Below are positions 63,946 to 64,000 of a stretch of DNA of 64,000 nt, in pieces (position 1 is the first letter of the stretch; each line of letters begins with the position of its first letter). Under the pieces are notes generated by a model. That model was not told the DNA's origin, made no database searches, and worked only from the letters and a program-made list of their open reading frames with translations. The DNA comes from CAZOWM01 sp964583615 (lineage in GTDB: Bacteria; Spirochaetota; B62-G9; DRHN01): positions 1 through 64,000 of the forward strand of contig CAZOWM010000005.1 of NCBI GenBank assembly GCA_964583615.1, in the 5' to 3' direction. A program made the position numbers and the translations under genes.

Positions 63946-64000
63946 CGGGTGAGCAAAGAACGCCTTTTTCAATCGCTCTCCTTTTCTCGATAATACCGCA

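Overview
The window looks like a stretch of a draft chromosome (two N runs, 27356-27365 and 36760-36859) from a free-living, fermentative, double-membraned bacterium of roughly 50 percent GC. An RND/TolC efflux system, a signal-peptide-bearing probable outer-membrane protein and lipoprotein signals with relaxed lipoboxes point to a diderm. The density of sugar-type ABC transporters, the PII-like protein beside the RND pump, and the PgmB-GH65 fusion would fit a Spirochaetota lineage, but no rRNA or marker gene is present, so this is inference. I see no tRNA, rRNA, CRISPR, prophage or complete insertion sequence.

Layout. 1-5.1 kb: MgtC-like membrane protein, soluble hybrid histidine kinase, small lipoprotein, Ldh_2-type oxidoreductase. 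5.1-18.2 kb (minus): a compact eleven-gene catabolic operon reading binding protein, two permeases, ATPase (ribose/rhamnose type), flavin enoate-reductase-like enzyme, UroD-like protein, an unrecognised TIM-barrel-like protein, an enolase-superfamily racemase, a class V aminotransferase, a metallo-beta-lactamase-fold hydrolase and an HpcH/HpaI-type aldolase. 18.7-24 kb (plus): a CUT1-type transporter with an SDR dehydrogenase and an M20 hydrolase, facing a nitroreductase/small-protein pair. 25-29.5 kb: NCS1 permease, small membrane protein, DUF917, HyuA-like protein and a cut-off racemase, i.e. a cyclic-amide/nucleobase module. 29.5-37.8 kb (minus): TolC, MFP, RND, PII-like protein, response regulator, kinase. 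38-41.7 kb (minus): a third transporter. 42-42.7 kb: glutaredoxin-like plus ferredoxin-thioredoxin-reductase-like pair. 42.9-48.8 kb: two UroD-like genes and a fourth CUT1 transporter. 48.8-55 kb: M50 protease, a HAD phosphatase divergent from a PgmB-GH65 phosphorylase fusion, and a multicopper oxidase remnant. 55.4-63 kb: LacI regulator, M24 creatinase-fold protein, fifth transporter, fourth UroD-like protein and a creatininase. The window ends with a frameshifted probable outer-membrane protein.

Five transporter loci supply small organic compounds, and each is packed with its own putative catabolic enzymes. Four UroD-like proteins recur in these loci although no corrinoid protein is encoded here.

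The most unusual signal is a dispersed 156-157 bp repeat present three times (18397-18553 minus, 46782-46938 plus, 57673-57828 plus), always 117-154 bp upstream of, and in the same direction as, an ABC-transporter gene. It carries a small hairpin, an 11-bp palindrome at its 3' end and a nested ORF of about 24-31 codons. In addition, every binding-protein gene is followed by a stem-loop or by this repeat. Broken genes (racemase, multicopper oxidase, a small ORF with an in-frame TGA, the outer-membrane protein) and binding-protein genes of deviant base composition indicate an actively rearranging region.
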